Below, one piece after another: positions 38,424-47,436 of a stretch of DNA of 64,000 nt. The DNA comes from Mastigocoleus testarum BC008 (GTDB taxonomy: Bacteria > Cyanobacteriota > Cyanobacteriia > Cyanobacteriales > Nostocaceae), in contig NZ_LMTZ01000089.1 of the NCBI RefSeq assembly GCF_001456025.1, positions 80,399 to 144,398 on the forward strand. The letters are read 5' to 3'. The notes below the pieces were generated by a model. The model was given only the letters and a program-made list of their open reading frames with translations. It ran no database searches and was not told where the DNA came from. Within the stretch, counting starts at the first letter, position 1. The number at the start of each line of letters is the position of its first letter. The translations under genes and the position numbers were made by a program.

Positions 38424-40370
38424 TTATCTGATACTCAAAACTCGTTCGTGAATCAAATCAGCCTCTCCTGACTCTTTAATTTCTCGAACAAAGGGAGAAA
38501 AACCAGAAGCACTAATAACTAAATAATCTTCCGGACGAGTCACACCAACATACATTAGACATCGTTCTTCAGCTTCATTGATATTTTCAAATGGTCGCGG
38601 TAATTGGTCTGCCCACATTAAAATTACAGCACGGTATTGTAAACCCTTAGCAGAATGTACGGTCTGAATTTTAATACCTGGTTCAGCAACTAAGGTCCTA
38701 GCAAAAGAATCTTTGTTCAGCCAAACAACCGGAGCAAGTTGACCTAAACCTTGTATTAAATCTTTCAGAATCGCCCTTTCTTTTTGAGGAGCCATTGGAT
38801 ATAAAATGGCAATTTCTTCTGGTTTGAGTGGTTTAATTGATTTCCCAAACCATTTACCATCTAGTAAAGCTTTGACAATACCCATGACCTTGGTTGATTC
38901 AGAACGGCGATCCTCTGATGTTACTAGTGCGGGTCTAATACCAGTAGGACGCTGACACTTGGCTGGATCGACAAATAGGGAAAGTATAGAATCTTCAGTT
39001 TGTTCCTTGTTATCTGGATTTCCGGCGAAAACCGCAGCAAGTTCAACAATCTCGCGACTATTACGATAATTTTTATCTAGGTCAAATTTAGCTGAAATAG
39101 TTCTACCCCGGGCGTTAATTCCAATTTTTTTCCAGCTAACTTTGGTAGATCCATACAAACCTTGACTACCATCACCAACAATTACCAAATCCCCGTCATT
39201 TGGTTCTTGCATTGCTTCAAGGACGCATTTAAACCAAGAAACTGCAAAATCTTGGGCTTCATCAATCAGTACAGCATCGTAGTAACGGGTATCGGGACAG
39301 CCATTTTCCAATTTACTTAAGAAGCGATCGCCAATTTTTTCATTAGATTCTTTGTTTTGACGAGTACAACCATTGGCTTTACTCCATCCATCAAAATGTC
39401 TAACATTTACATTTGGACATTCGCGCAGGATTTCACGTAAATAAGTTGCAAGAGTGACGTTATAGCAAAGTAAGAGAATTTTTGCATCTGGTCGTTGGTG
39501 ACTGAGTAAGCGTGCTTTCGCAATTAACAGGATAGTTTTACCGGAACCTGCTACACCATATATAATTCGGTGTCCTTCACCGATTTTCCGAGCATTATCT
39601 TCTTGACGTAAGTCAAGGACTTTTAAGTCTACAGGTTCAAAATCTTTTGATGTTTCTGGACTTGATGGCTTTGGAACTGAATTTTTATCCTGTTTTTGAG
39701 GTGAAATAGCATTTTTCCGTACCGGAGATATTACAATTTCTGGGTGAATAATTGCCCTAATTGCATTAATTTGACTTTGATTTAATCTGGGGAAATCCCA
39801 ATAGGGGTTAAAAAATGTTTTAATTACCTCACACAGATCCTCACAACTAAAGGAATCATCCATCCAAGACTCAAGAACATCGCGAGGAACAACTTTGTTT
39901 GATGGAAAAACTTCAGTTAAGTCGCCAACATCATGCTGTTGTAATTGACTTTGAGTAATATTAGAAAGAACGGCAAAATGTCCAAAAGGAAAAATAAACT
40001 TGTTTTGATGTTTTCCTTCCTTTTGCAGCAAACGTTTACCGTGATAATGCTCCCTACACTTATCCATCAAGGAATACATGTAATCTCGTGCTTGTCTCAC
40101 AGGGTGATTGCGGTAAACTTCTCCGTGAGCTTCCTTAACGCAAATAGAATTAAGATCGCCCGCACGAATATCTCTGGGATACCAGCCTTTGACCTCAATA
40201 ACCAATAATCCCATATCTGGAGAGATAACAATAAAATCAGGATAGCGATCTTCAACTATGGGTTCATAGTAAACAATGCAATCGTCTCCTAATTTTTGTA
40301 GCACTGAAAATAACTTCTTTTCACCAGCAGAAGCGCGGGTGGGAAGCCGATCCGGAATCATTTGTGCCAT
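38424..40370 (-). CDS. NERD-domain UvrD-like helicase
   Basis: 648 residues from ATG 40368-40370 (MAQMIPDRLPTRASAGEKKLF); a longer ATG start at 40418 adds an unlikely leader. Residues ~10-150 are a nuclease-related NERD domain (PDFIVISPDMGLLVIEVKGW, with the E-x-K catalytic pattern). The SF1A motor follows: GVAGSGKTILLIAK, Walker B DEAQDFAVSW, VVGDGSQGLYG and, near the end, VHSAKGLQYRAVILMW and MYVGVTR. NERD-helicases likely process DNA in repair or defence; the role here is unknown. It is transcribed alone and has its own terminator. Confidence 0.88.
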   Translation of the reverse strand: MAQMIPDRLPTRASAGEKKLFSVLQKLGDDCIVYYEPIVEDRYPDFIVISPDMGLLVIEVKGWYPRDIRAGDLNSICVKEAHGEVYRNHPVRQARDYMYSLMDKCREHYHGKRLLQKEGKHQNKFIFPFGHFAVLSNITQSQLQQHDVGDLTEVFPSNKVVPRDVLESWMDDSFSCEDLCEVIKTFFNPYWDFPRLNQSQINAIRAIIHPEIVISPVRKNAISPQKQDKNSVPKPSSPETSKDFEPVDLKVLDLRQEDNARKIGEGHRIIYGVAGSGKTILLIAKARLLSHQRPDAKILLLCYNVTLATYLREILRECPNVNVRHFDGWSKANGCTRQNKESNEKIGDRFLSKLENGCPDTRYYDAVLIDEAQDFAVSWFKCVLEAMQEPNDGDLVIVGDGSQGLYGSTKVSWKKIGINARGRTISAKFDLDKNYRNSREIVELAAVFAGNPDNKEQTEDSILSLFVDPAKCQRPTGIRPALVTSEDRRSESTKVMGIVKALLDGKWFGKSIKPLKPEEIAILYPMAPQKERAILKDLIQGLGQLAPVVWLNKDSFARTLVAEPGIKIQTVHSAKGLQYRAVILMWADQLPRPFENINEAEERCLMYVGVTRPEDYLVISASGFSPFVREIKESGEADLIHERVLSIR

Positions 40371-40479
40371 ATTCAGGTTTTGATAACAGAGATTTTTATT
40401 TGCAGATAATAAATACATTATTTATATTTAAATTCCGCAAAATAAAATCCCCAAGGATAATTTATCAAGTCCTTGGGTA

Positions 40480-40640
40480 TTGGGTAATGGGTAATGGGTA
40501 ATGGGTAATGGGTAATGGGTAATGGGTAATGGGTAATGGGTAATGGGTAATGAGTTAATTCTCCTGACTTCTGACTTCTGACTTTTGACTCCTGTCTCCT
40601 TACTTATTACTTATTACTTATTACTTATTACTCATTACTC
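40480..40640. repeat. STRR block: GGGTAAT units then GACTTCT and TTACTTA units
   Basis: About eleven tandem GGGTAAT heptamers (~40478-40552) are followed by CTGACTT-type and ATTACTT-type heptamers. The block ends exactly at the stop codon of the AI-2E transporter gene. Confidence 0.9.
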
Positions 40641-41739
40641 ATGAAACGGCTTTAGCCCCAACATCAACGGTTTCTGAATCAATATTCTCTAACTCTAAAA
40701 ATCTTCCTTCACGCAAACTGTCAGCAATACTCTTGATAAAGCTAGCTAAAGGAATTGCAATCAATAACCCTAAAACTCCTAATAATTTTGCACCTACCCA
40801 CAAAGAAATTACTACCCAAACAGGATTTAAACCAGTAAATTTACTTAATATTCGAGGCGCAATAAAATTATAATTAAATTGATCGATTCCCACAGCGATC
40901 GCTAAAACTTCTAGACCCAAACCAAAGTCATTTAGTGCCACTAATAAGCTAACTATAATAATTCCTATACCCGTACCAAAGGGGAATAAAGCATAAAAAC
41001 CGATTACTAAACCAAACAGTAAACTTAAAGGAACTTTAAGGGCAAGAAAAACTAACGTAATTAATACTCCCAATAAAGTTGCTAAAGTAACCTGTCCGAT
41101 AAAGTAATTTTGAAAATCTTCACGTAAGGACTCCCTTACTTCTTCCCCCACATGCGCTGGAAACCAGAGAAAAATTCCATCCCAAACCCGTTCTCCATTT
41201 AAAATTAAATAAAACGTTAGTACTATAGTGAGTAAAATATTTACAATACTGCCAATAGTGTCAACGGCAAAACCGAACAGTTTACCACTGAAATTTTGTA
41301 ATTGACTTGACAATTTATCCAATACCGTCGTTACTAATTGGGTAAAATTTCCCTGGGACTGTTGGGACGCAGCCCAATCCTGAAGGGCTTGTAATTGCTT
41401 ATTTCCAGAATCAATCCAAACAGGTAGGATATTGGCTAACTCGTTAAGTTGTTCGACAATTCTGGGAACTAACGTAGTTGCGATCGCAGCTAAGATAACT
41501 AGGCTTACTAGTAACACAACAATAGTCGCAAAAGTTCTTTGTACCCCCCATCGCTGTAAAAATCGAATCGGATAATCCAACACAAAAGCCAGCACGCTAG
41601 CAGCGATTAAAATACTCACCAAAGGTTGAAAGTAACGAACAAATTGAAGTAACACCCAACCATTGAGAATCACTATAGGAATCGCCAATCCTAAAGTTAA
41701 CCATCTTGGCAATTTACTGCTTGACTCCATGGGGCTCAA
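40639..41739 (-). CDS. AI-2E/PerM family transporter
   Basis: 366 residues from ATG 41737-41739. The pattern of two N-terminal spans, an amphipathic extracytoplasmic stretch (LVPRIVEQLNELANILPVW), then paired spans with VLTFYLILNGERVW, and the C-terminal NYNFIAPRILSKFTGLNPVWVVISLWVG is the PF01594 family. Members export small molecules or act as ion antiporters; the substrate is unknown. The C-terminus ends in AKAVS and the stop is inside the tandem-repeat block, so the last codons may have been shaped by repeat growth. Confidence 0.87.
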   Translation of the reverse strand: MSPMESSSKLPRWLTLGLAIPIVILNGWVLLQFVRYFQPLVSILIAASVLAFVLDYPIRFLQRWGVQRTFATIVVLLVSLVILAAIATTLVPRIVEQLNELANILPVWIDSGNKQLQALQDWAASQQSQGNFTQLVTTVLDKLSSQLQNFSGKLFGFAVDTIGSIVNILLTIVLTFYLILNGERVWDGIFLWFPAHVGEEVRESLREDFQNYFIGQVTLATLLGVLITLVFLALKVPLSLLFGLVIGFYALFPFGTGIGIIIVSLLVALNDFGLGLEVLAIAVGIDQFNYNFIAPRILSKFTGLNPVWVVISLWVGAKLLGVLGLLIAIPLASFIKSIADSLREGRFLELENIDSETVDVGAKAVS

Positions 41740-41843
41740 TTGATAACAATTATCAACTAATTATTTATAATTTATAATTTATAATCACTATGGATAATAT
41801 CAAAATTTAAAGATTTCAGGCAAAAAGTTTCAGGCAAAAGATT

Positions 41844-42278
41844 TCAGAGTTTAAATTTTTCAATAAAATCTAACATTATTTGTTGATGCACTGGACCTAG
41901 CGGTCGAATTTCCCCAGCATTCGCGGAATAACAGCTTCCTTGAGAAATATCTGTTGCAGTTAACAAACCCATATCCCACCCTTCATTCAATTCCAACTGA
42001 TTTAACTCTACTGTCAATGGTGCGTAGAAGACATTACGAAGAACTTTTTCATCTTCATAATTACCAAATTTAGTAAAATTTGGTGCTTCATAAGCAATTT
42101 CTTCAATAACTTCTCGTCTCACAGCCACTTCGGGCGTTTCTCCAGCTTCTATATGTCCTCCAAATAGCGCCCAGTATCCTGGATATAAAATAGTCGGGAT
42201 ATTATCCCGCAGTTGCATTAGAAATTTGTCTTCCTGATAAAGAATAGCGATCGCAACTTGTACGGGTTGTTTGTTCAT
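41844..42278 (-). CDS. NUDIX hydrolase
   Basis: 144 residues. The NUDIX box GHIEAGETPEVAVRREVIEE (G-x5-E-x7-REx2EE) is complete around residues 40-62, so nucleotide-diphosphate-linked substrates are expected with Mg. FLMQLRDN and GYWALFGG lead into it. The exact substrate is not visible. The start is ATG 42276-42278, just left of a large repeat block. The AI-2E gene lies 104 bp downstream on the same strand. Confidence 0.9.
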   Translation of the reverse strand: MNKQPVQVAIAILYQEDKFLMQLRDNIPTILYPGYWALFGGHIEAGETPEVAVRREVIEEIAYEAPNFTKFGNYEDEKVLRNVFYAPLTVELNQLELNEGWDMGLLTATDISQGSCYSANAGEIRPLGPVHQQIMLDFIEKFKL

Positions 42279-42288
42279 GGATGAGTCA

Positions 42289-42655
42289 GAAATCAGAAGT
42301 CAGGAGTCAGGAGTCAGAAGTTAAGAGTCAGGAGTCAGGAGTCAGAAGTTAAGAGAGTCAGGAGTCAGGAGTCAGAAATCAGAAGTCAGGAGTCAGGAGT
42401 CAGAAGTTAAGAGTCAGAAGTTAAGAGTCAGAAGTCAGGAGTCAGGAGTCAGGAGTCAGGACAGACCGCGCTCTAACGAGCGAGCAGGAGTCAGGAGTTA
42501 TGAGTCAGAAGTTATGAGTCAGAAGTTAGGAGTCAGAAGTTAGGAGTCAGAAGTCAGAAGAATTAACTCATTACCCATTACCCATTACCCATTACTCATT
42601 ACTCATTACTCATTACTCATTACTCATTACTCATTACCCATTACCAATCCCCAAT
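42289..42655. repeat. Large compound STRR block with an embedded hairpin
   Basis: About 270 bases of GTCAGGA / GTCAGAA / GTTAAGA heptamers are followed by ~90 bases of ATTACCC / ATTACTC heptamers. A non-repeat insert at 42460-42490 (GACAGACCGCGCT...GAGCAGGAG) contains the stem CGCTC TAAC GAGCG. A near-identical insert in reverse orientation is at 57694. The block reaches the stop codon of the OB-fold lipoprotein gene. Confidence 0.9.
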
Positions 42656-43041
42656 CACTTTACCTCCAGATAAATATCGCTAAAATCCTTATCTGCAATT
42701 GGGATATTTTTGTATTTTATTTTACCTTTTGTTTGGACTTCTTGACCAACTTTCCAGTCATTTTTGTGAGTCAGGATCCAAACTTTACCTGTGGAATCGT
42801 CCAGTTGATATAAACGTTCATTTTTTAGTAAAGGTACTTGTTTTGTAACTTTACCTCGTACATAAACCGTAGTTTGGTCAGCCTGTGGTGTAAGCTCCCC
42901 AATTGGTGTAACATCTGCTCCGACACCTGTGATATCAGCAAAATTTATATTGCTGCAACTAAATAATCCAAGCAAAATATAGCAAATTAATAACCAACCA
43001 TATACGGGTAAAATATAGTAATATTTTGTATTTTTTCGCAT
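42655..43041 (-). CDS. OB-fold putative lipoprotein
   Basis: 128 residues from ATG 43039-43041. The signal has a hydrophobic core WLLICYILLGLF and a lipobox-like LFSC, so lipid anchoring is likely. The mature region has the five-strand OB-like pattern TTVYVRGKVTKQVPLL, LYQLDDSTGKVWI, VGQEVQTKGKI and DIYLEV, as in small envelope stress proteins and nucleic-acid-binding anticodon folds. The ligand is unknown. The stop is at the edge of the STRR block. Confidence 0.7.
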   Translation of the reverse strand: MRKNTKYYYILPVYGWLLICYILLGLFSCSNINFADITGVGADVTPIGELTPQADQTTVYVRGKVTKQVPLLKNERLYQLDDSTGKVWILTHKNDWKVGQEVQTKGKIKYKNIPIADKDFSDIYLEVK

Positions 43042-43587
43042 AACATCCCCAAGAACAGGAAAATTCTCCCCTAGTATTCTTTTGTTACCAAATCAACTGG
43101 ACATTTTAGTTACCATTATTACCAGAAAAAATCTGAAATGAAGAAAATTCGGACTCAGAAATATCAAAATATAGAAGATTTTTATTTCAATAAAATATTT
43201 GTCATACCAAATATTTGTAATTTCAAGCTATTTTTTGATTAATTTCAACAAATATAATCAATAAGCTACCTAGGAATACCGAAACTATAATTACTATTTT
43301 TGTGAGATTGACTTTTGGCACAAGCCATAAAATATTAGGCTTGGAATCATGATATAGAATAATTTTTCGGTTAAAGCTTACACCATAACTTCAATACACT
43401 AAAGATTATTCTGAAGCATCGGAAAATAAATGTTGCAACACCTGTTCGCAAACGTTATTGAAGCGTAAACTGTTGCATACGGTTTATAACAACGCCACAA
43501 ATGCCGATTGACTTATCTTTGACCCCATGATTTGCATAAGCCCTACTTCCTTAAACTCAAACCTCGACAAGACAATGGAAACCGAAC
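43042..43587. other. Divergent spacer OB-lipoprotein / folD
   Basis: 546 bases, AT-rich. The folD-proximal 150 bases contain several TGTTGCA and AACGTT-type words, but no operator family could be named and no frame or terminator was found. Confidence 0.3.
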
Positions 43588-44472
43588 ATGGAAACACAAA
43601 CAGCGAAATTGCTTGATGGTAAAGCATTAGCCGCTAAGATTCACCAAGAGCTTACTAGTGAAATTTCTCAATTACAACCCAAAATTGGTCGTCCTCCTGG
43701 TTTAGCCGTACTAATGGTGGGCGACAATCCTGCTTCTGCAGCTTACGTTCGTAACAAAGAAAAAGCTTGTGCGAAAGTTGGGATTGCTTCTTTTAATAGA
43801 CATTTTCCTGAAGAAACCACTCAAGCAGAATTAGAAACTGTTATCCAAGAACTCAATCAAGATGAGCGAGTAGATGGCATTCTAGTACAGCTACCATTAC
43901 CCAAACATTTAGATTCGGTAGCACTGTTGCACCAAATTATCCCCGAAAAAGATGCCGATGGGCTACATCCTGTAAATTTAGGGAAACTTGTGCGAGGAGA
44001 AACAGGTTTGCGTAGTTGTACTCCTGCAGGGGTTATGTGTCTTTTAGATGAATATTCTATTCCTGTAGCTGGGAAAAAAGCGGTAGTAGTGGGACGCAGT
44101 ATCTTAGTAGGAAAGCCGCTAGCACTAATGCTATTAGAAGCAAATGCAACAGTGACTATAGCACATTCACGTACTAAAGACCTTAAAGCTATTACTAAAG
44201 AAGCTGATATTCTTATTGCTGCAGTAGGACGTCCCCAACTAATTAATGCAGAAATGGTGAATAGAGGCGCAGTTGTGGTAGATGTGGGGATAAACCGCGT
44301 CACTGATGCTAACGGCAAAAGTCGGTTAGTAGGAGATGTTGACTTTCACTCTACTCAAGGAGTAGCTTCTTATATCACCCCCGTTCCTGGAGGTGTTGGA
44401 CCAATGACTGTGGCAATGTTATTGCAAAACACAGTTTCTAGCTACTCAGGGACAGTTAACAGGGAACAGTGA
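43588..44472 (+). CDS. folD: Bifunctional methylene-THF dehydrogenase / methenyl-THF cyclohydrolase
   Basis: 294 residues. It interconverts 5,10-methylene-, methenyl- and 10-formyl-tetrahydrofolate for purine and formyl-Met synthesis. Motifs are YVRNKEKACAKVGI with the catalytic Lys, DGILVQLPLPKH, PEKDADGLHPVNLG, the nucleotide loop VVVGRSILVGKPLA and PVPGGVGPMTVAML. It begins ATG 43588. The following unit, crtE, is 170 bp downstream after a repeat at 44493. Confidence 0.97.
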   Translation: METQTAKLLDGKALAAKIHQELTSEISQLQPKIGRPPGLAVLMVGDNPASAAYVRNKEKACAKVGIASFNRHFPEETTQAELETVIQELNQDERVDGILVQLPLPKHLDSVALLHQIIPEKDADGLHPVNLGKLVRGETGLRSCTPAGVMCLLDEYSIPVAGKKAVVVGRSILVGKPLALMLLEANATVTIAHSRTKDLKAITKEADILIAAVGRPQLINAEMVNRGAVVVDVGINRVTDANGKSRLVGDVDFHSTQGVASYITPVPGGVGPMTVAMLLQNTVSSYSGTVNREQ

Positions 44473-44492
44473 ACAGTAATCAAAAAACTGAT

Positions 44493-44563
44493 AACTGTTA
44501 GCAAAGCGTGCGCCGTAGCGCATTAACTGTAGCCCGTAAGGGCGTGGCGTTAGCCATAAACTG
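44493..44563. repeat. Dispersed repeat, module order X-Y
   Basis: Module X (TTAGCAAAGCGTGCGC, then GTAGCGCATTAACTG) is followed directly by module Y (TGTAGCCCGTAAG, then GGCGTGGCGTTAG and CATAAACTG). Both modules recur at 50068-50153 in the opposite order. The GCGC-rich parts are partly self-complementary. Confidence 0.75.
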
Positions 44564-44641
44564 ACAACTGACAACTGAATTTACAGCTCCAAACACCTAT
44601 AAAATTGTGACGTACATGACCAAAAACCAAGGAATGTCAGA

Positions 44642-45568
44642 ATGGTAGCAGCGGATAATCTTCGAAGAATTGACTCGAAAACAGAATTTGATTTATCAAT
44701 ATATCTAAAACAACGCAAACAGCTTTGTGAAGAAGCACTGGAGAAATCAATTCCAGTGGTTTACCCAGAAAAAATTTACGAAGCTATGCGCTATTCGCTG
44801 TTAGCTGGAGGTAAACGCCTGCGTCCCATTCTTTGTTTAGCGACCTGTGAAATGACAGGTGGAAACATTGAAATGGCGATTCCCACCGCTTGTGCTTTAG
44901 AAATGATTCATACGATGTCTTTGATTCATGATGATTTACCAGCGATGGATAACGATGATTATCGTCGCGGTAAACTGACTAATCACAAGGTCTACGGTGA
45001 AGATGTTGCCATTTTAGCTGGAGATGCTTTATTAACCTACGCCTTTGAGTATATTGCTTCCCAAACTAAGAATGTGGCAGCAGATCGAGTTTTACGGGTG
45101 ATTACTCATCTAGGAAGGGCGGTAGGTGCTGCAGGCTTGGTAGGCGGACAAATTGTAGATTTAGAATCAGAAGGTAAATTAGACGTTTCCATCGATACAC
45201 TAAATTTTATTCACAATCATAAAACCGCCGCTCTTCTCGAAGCCTGCGTAGTGTGTGGTGCTATTTTAGCCGATGCATCATCAGTAGATTTACAGCGTTT
45301 ATCTCGCTATGCTCAAAATATTGGGCTGGCATTTCAAATTGTTGATGACATTCTTGATATTACTGCCACCCAAGAAGAATTAGGTAAAACTGCAGGCAAA
45401 GATATTGCCGCACAAAAAGTTACTTATCCTAGTATATGGGGGTTAGAAGAATCTCGTCTTAAAGCTCAAAAGCTGATCCAAGAAGCTTGTGAAGAATTAG
45501 AATCCTACGGAGAAAAAGCTAATCCTTTAATTGGAATAGCTAATTACATAACTGCTCGCAAGCACTAG
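44642..45568 (+). CDS. crtE: Geranylgeranyl diphosphate synthase
   Basis: 308 residues from ATG 44642, with AAGGA eight bases upstream. The first aspartate-rich motif is DDLPAMDNDD and the second DDILD. The short chain-length group (GGPP) is suggested by the loop MIHTMSLIH before the first motif. It condenses IPP onto allylic diphosphates for carotenoids, chlorophyll phytyl chains and quinones. It is followed by a DUF212/PAP2 gene 91 bp downstream; this crtE-PAP2 pairing is one I recall from other cyanobacteria. Confidence 0.93.
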   Translation: MVAADNLRRIDSKTEFDLSIYLKQRKQLCEEALEKSIPVVYPEKIYEAMRYSLLAGGKRLRPILCLATCEMTGGNIEMAIPTACALEMIHTMSLIHDDLPAMDNDDYRRGKLTNHKVYGEDVAILAGDALLTYAFEYIASQTKNVAADRVLRVITHLGRAVGAAGLVGGQIVDLESEGKLDVSIDTLNFIHNHKTAALLEACVVCGAILADASSVDLQRLSRYAQNIGLAFQIVDDILDITATQEELGKTAGKDIAAQKVTYPSIWGLEESRLKAQKLIQEACEELESYGEKANPLIGIANYITARKH

Positions 45569-45659
45569 TCGAACGCGGAATTTTGGGACTTGAGGTTACA
45601 TAAAATACTTTCTAAGACACACAACCGCTGCTAATATAAACAAACCTAACCAAAATACC

Positions 45660-46124
45660 ATGCAAGACATAGGCAACATCCTAGACAACCGTGTGCTGCT
45701 GGTTGCTTTGTTAGCTTGTGTGACTGCTCAAATATTGAAGCTGTTAATCGAGCTAATTAGAAATGGCAAAGTTAATGCAAGTGTTTTAGTGAATACTGGG
45801 GGTATGCCTAGCGCCCATTCGGCTTTAGTGACTGCTCTCGCCACCGGTGTAGGACAATCACTTGGTTGGGCTACGCCGGATTTTGCACTCGCAACAGTAT
45901 TTGCCATTATCGTTATGTACGATGCTGCTGGAGTCCGTCAAGCAGCTGGAAAGCAAGCACGCATTCTGAATCAAATGATAGATGAGTTATTTCAGGAGCA
46001 CCCAGACATTGCGGGCGATCGCCTGAAAGAACTATTAGGACATACACCGTTCCAGGTGATAGCTGGTTCGGCTTTGGGTATTACTATTTCCTGGTTGGCG
46101 AGATCTGCTTATATTAGTCCTTGA
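45660..46124 (+). CDS. Divergent PAP2-family membrane protein (DUF212/YuiD-like)
   Basis: 154 residues from ATG 45660. GGMPSAHSALVTALATG is the PAP2-like phosphatase motif, with YDAAGVRQAAGKQA and LLGHTPFQVIAG completing the family pattern. Three or four hydrophobic spans are visible. These proteins are thought to dephosphorylate lipid diphosphates such as isoprenoid diphosphates, which would fit a neighbour of crtE, but this has not been shown for this sequence. Confidence 0.85.
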   Translation: MQDIGNILDNRVLLVALLACVTAQILKLLIELIRNGKVNASVLVNTGGMPSAHSALVTALATGVGQSLGWATPDFALATVFAIIVMYDAAGVRQAAGKQARILNQMIDELFQEHPDIAGDRLKELLGHTPFQVIAGSALGITISWLARSAYISP

Positions 46125-46130
46125 ACTACG

Positions 46131-46157
46131 AGCGGAGCACGCTTGTTTTGCTCCGCT
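46131..46157 (+). terminator. Terminator after the crtE-PAP2 unit
   Basis: AGCGGAGCA (46131-46139) and TGCTCCGCT (46149-46157) form a perfect 9-bp stem with a 9-base loop, seven bases after the stop. It is followed by TAGATTTTG, a modest T-run. Confidence 0.8.
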
Positions 46158-46200
46158 TAGATTTTGAGTGTATTTATAAGCTCAATAAATCTTAACTTAA

Positions 46201-46860
46201 TTACGGCAGTCTTACTGCAGGACGTAATAACATCACTTTTCTGCTATCGGCAATAATGGCAAAGTAACCTTTATCGCTAAGTTTTTGTAGAGTTGAGTAT
46301 GCTTCCTTTTGCTCGTTAGTATAAGCTGCTAACAGGTAAGGACGCTGTCCATAGGAAACAAAACCGACATCACTTTTGATTAACTTTCTTACACTAGATG
46401 CGATTTGAGGACGGTTTCGGTAATCTACCAAAACTGCAAAACCTTCCCCTAACTGTCGAGGTTTATAACTCACCTTTTTCGTTGTTGTGCGAGCAACCCT
46501 ATTTCCTGGTCTAGTCGTAATTGTTGCATTTAAACCAGCTGAATCACGGATATATCTTGCCCAGCGATTGGCGTCATCAATCCTAGCAAATCCCCCAATT
46601 CTCGTTACGGTTCCACTGAGGTATTTACAAACATTCAACTTGAGTCGCGGGGGTAAAACTTGACGCAACTGAGTGCGGTTATCTTTTGTGGGACTGCTCA
46701 CAAGTAAAAGATATTCACCGGCTCTAGGACCCCGACATACAGGAATTTTTTCCGTAGCAAGGGTAGTTGTCATATTGACAAAACCGATAGTACCGCTGCA
46801 TATTGATACTGCTAAAGCTATCGGTATGGTTTGCAATTTTGGGGATACAGTCAAACGCAT
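46201..46860 (-). CDS. Exported SPOR-like protein
   Basis: About 219 residues from ATG 46858-46860; AGGAGAG lies about ten bases upstream, ruling out a longer frame. Signal: LQTIPIALAVSICSGTIGF. The mature protein has two structurally similar modules (EYLLLVSS...GGFARIDDANRWARYIRD and EGFAVLVDYRNRPQIAS...ADSRKVMLLRP), which resemble the SPOR/peptidoglycan-septum fold of ~80 residues. The role is inferred as envelope binding. Length and structure fit a family seen in cyanobacteria that I cannot name. Confidence 0.7.
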   Translation of the reverse strand: MRLTVSPKLQTIPIALAVSICSGTIGFVNMTTTLATEKIPVCRGPRAGEYLLLVSSPTKDNRTQLRQVLPPRLKLNVCKYLSGTVTRIGGFARIDDANRWARYIRDSAGLNATITTRPGNRVARTTTKKVSYKPRQLGEGFAVLVDYRNRPQIASSVRKLIKSDVGFVSYGQRPYLLAAYTNEQKEAYSTLQKLSDKGYFAIIADSRKVMLLRPAVRLP

Positions 46861-46973
46861 CTTAATCTTCTCTCCTAAAACACCACGCTTAACACTAATA
46901 AAATACAATTTTTAAAAATTTCTGTTGCATCTATTGCAATAAGTAGTAGAGAACAGATATTAGAGTTAAAGAA

Positions 46974-46989
46974 CCGCCTTGGGGGCGGC
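46974..46989 (-). terminator. Short hairpin after ycf54
   Basis: CCGCC / GGCGG with a short loop, near 46974-46988, 26 bases past the Ycf54 stop, in the orientation of that gene. The stem is GC-rich but short, and followed by TTCTTTAA on the minus strand. Confidence 0.45.
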
Positions 46990-46997
46990 TTATTTTT

Positions 46998-47029
46998 ATT
47001 AGGACACACTAGTATTAGGACACACTAGC
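46998..47029. repeat. Perfect 16-bp tandem duplication at the ycf54 stop
   Basis: TATTAGGACACACTAG occurs twice in direct contact (46998-47013 and 47014-47029). The inner copy encodes the last residues and stop of Ycf54, and the outer copy is therefore a fresh 3'-flank duplicate. Confidence 0.85.
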
Positions 47030-47344
47030 AAGAGATGCGATCGCATCAGGGATTTCTGAAGAAGGAGCTTGGAATTCACCTGTAATCACATACTCCAGTC
47101 GTAGTTTCAACCAAGTAATAAACTGAGAATCTGTCGAAATAATTGCTACAGCAGGTTGAGGACATTTAGCTTTGATTGCTTCCATTTGAGGTGCTTCGAG
47201 AAAAGCTGGCTGTTTTACCAACCAAAAATCAATCTCTTTTTCCTGCTCGTGATAGTAGCGGGTACGCTCCCGAAGAACTTCTTCTAGTGGCTCTTCTTCT
47301 AGCAAAAAGTGTTGGGAAGCCAAGACGTAATAATATGTTTGCAT
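47015..47344 (-). CDS. ycf54: Ycf54, Mg-protoporphyrin monomethylester cyclase assembly factor
   Basis: 109 residues from ATG 47342-47344 (MQTYYYVLASQHFLLEEEPL), with GGGTGA just upstream; the 10-codon longer frame is rejected. KEIDFWLV, FLEAPQMEAIKAKCPQPA and STDSQFITWLKLRLEYV are diagnostic for Ycf54 (DUF2488). It is needed for the aerobic ring-E cyclase in chlorophyll synthesis. The family partner AcsF/ChlA is not in the window. Confidence 0.93.
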   Translation of the reverse strand: MQTYYYVLASQHFLLEEEPLEEVLRERTRYYHEQEKEIDFWLVKQPAFLEAPQMEAIKAKCPQPAVAIISTDSQFITWLKLRLEYVITGEFQAPSSEIPDAIASLASVS

Positions 47345-47436
47345 TGTCACCCTTAATTTGTGTACGAGTACCAAGACATGACTATCCCATAATTGTAATT
47401 TTGGTCATGTCTTGGCGGATCTCTTAACTTAAAACA

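Noticed and set aside
42289..42655. CRISPR-like array appearance
   Set aside because: Units are 7 bases in direct contact with no spacers, so this is an STRR and not a CRISPR array.
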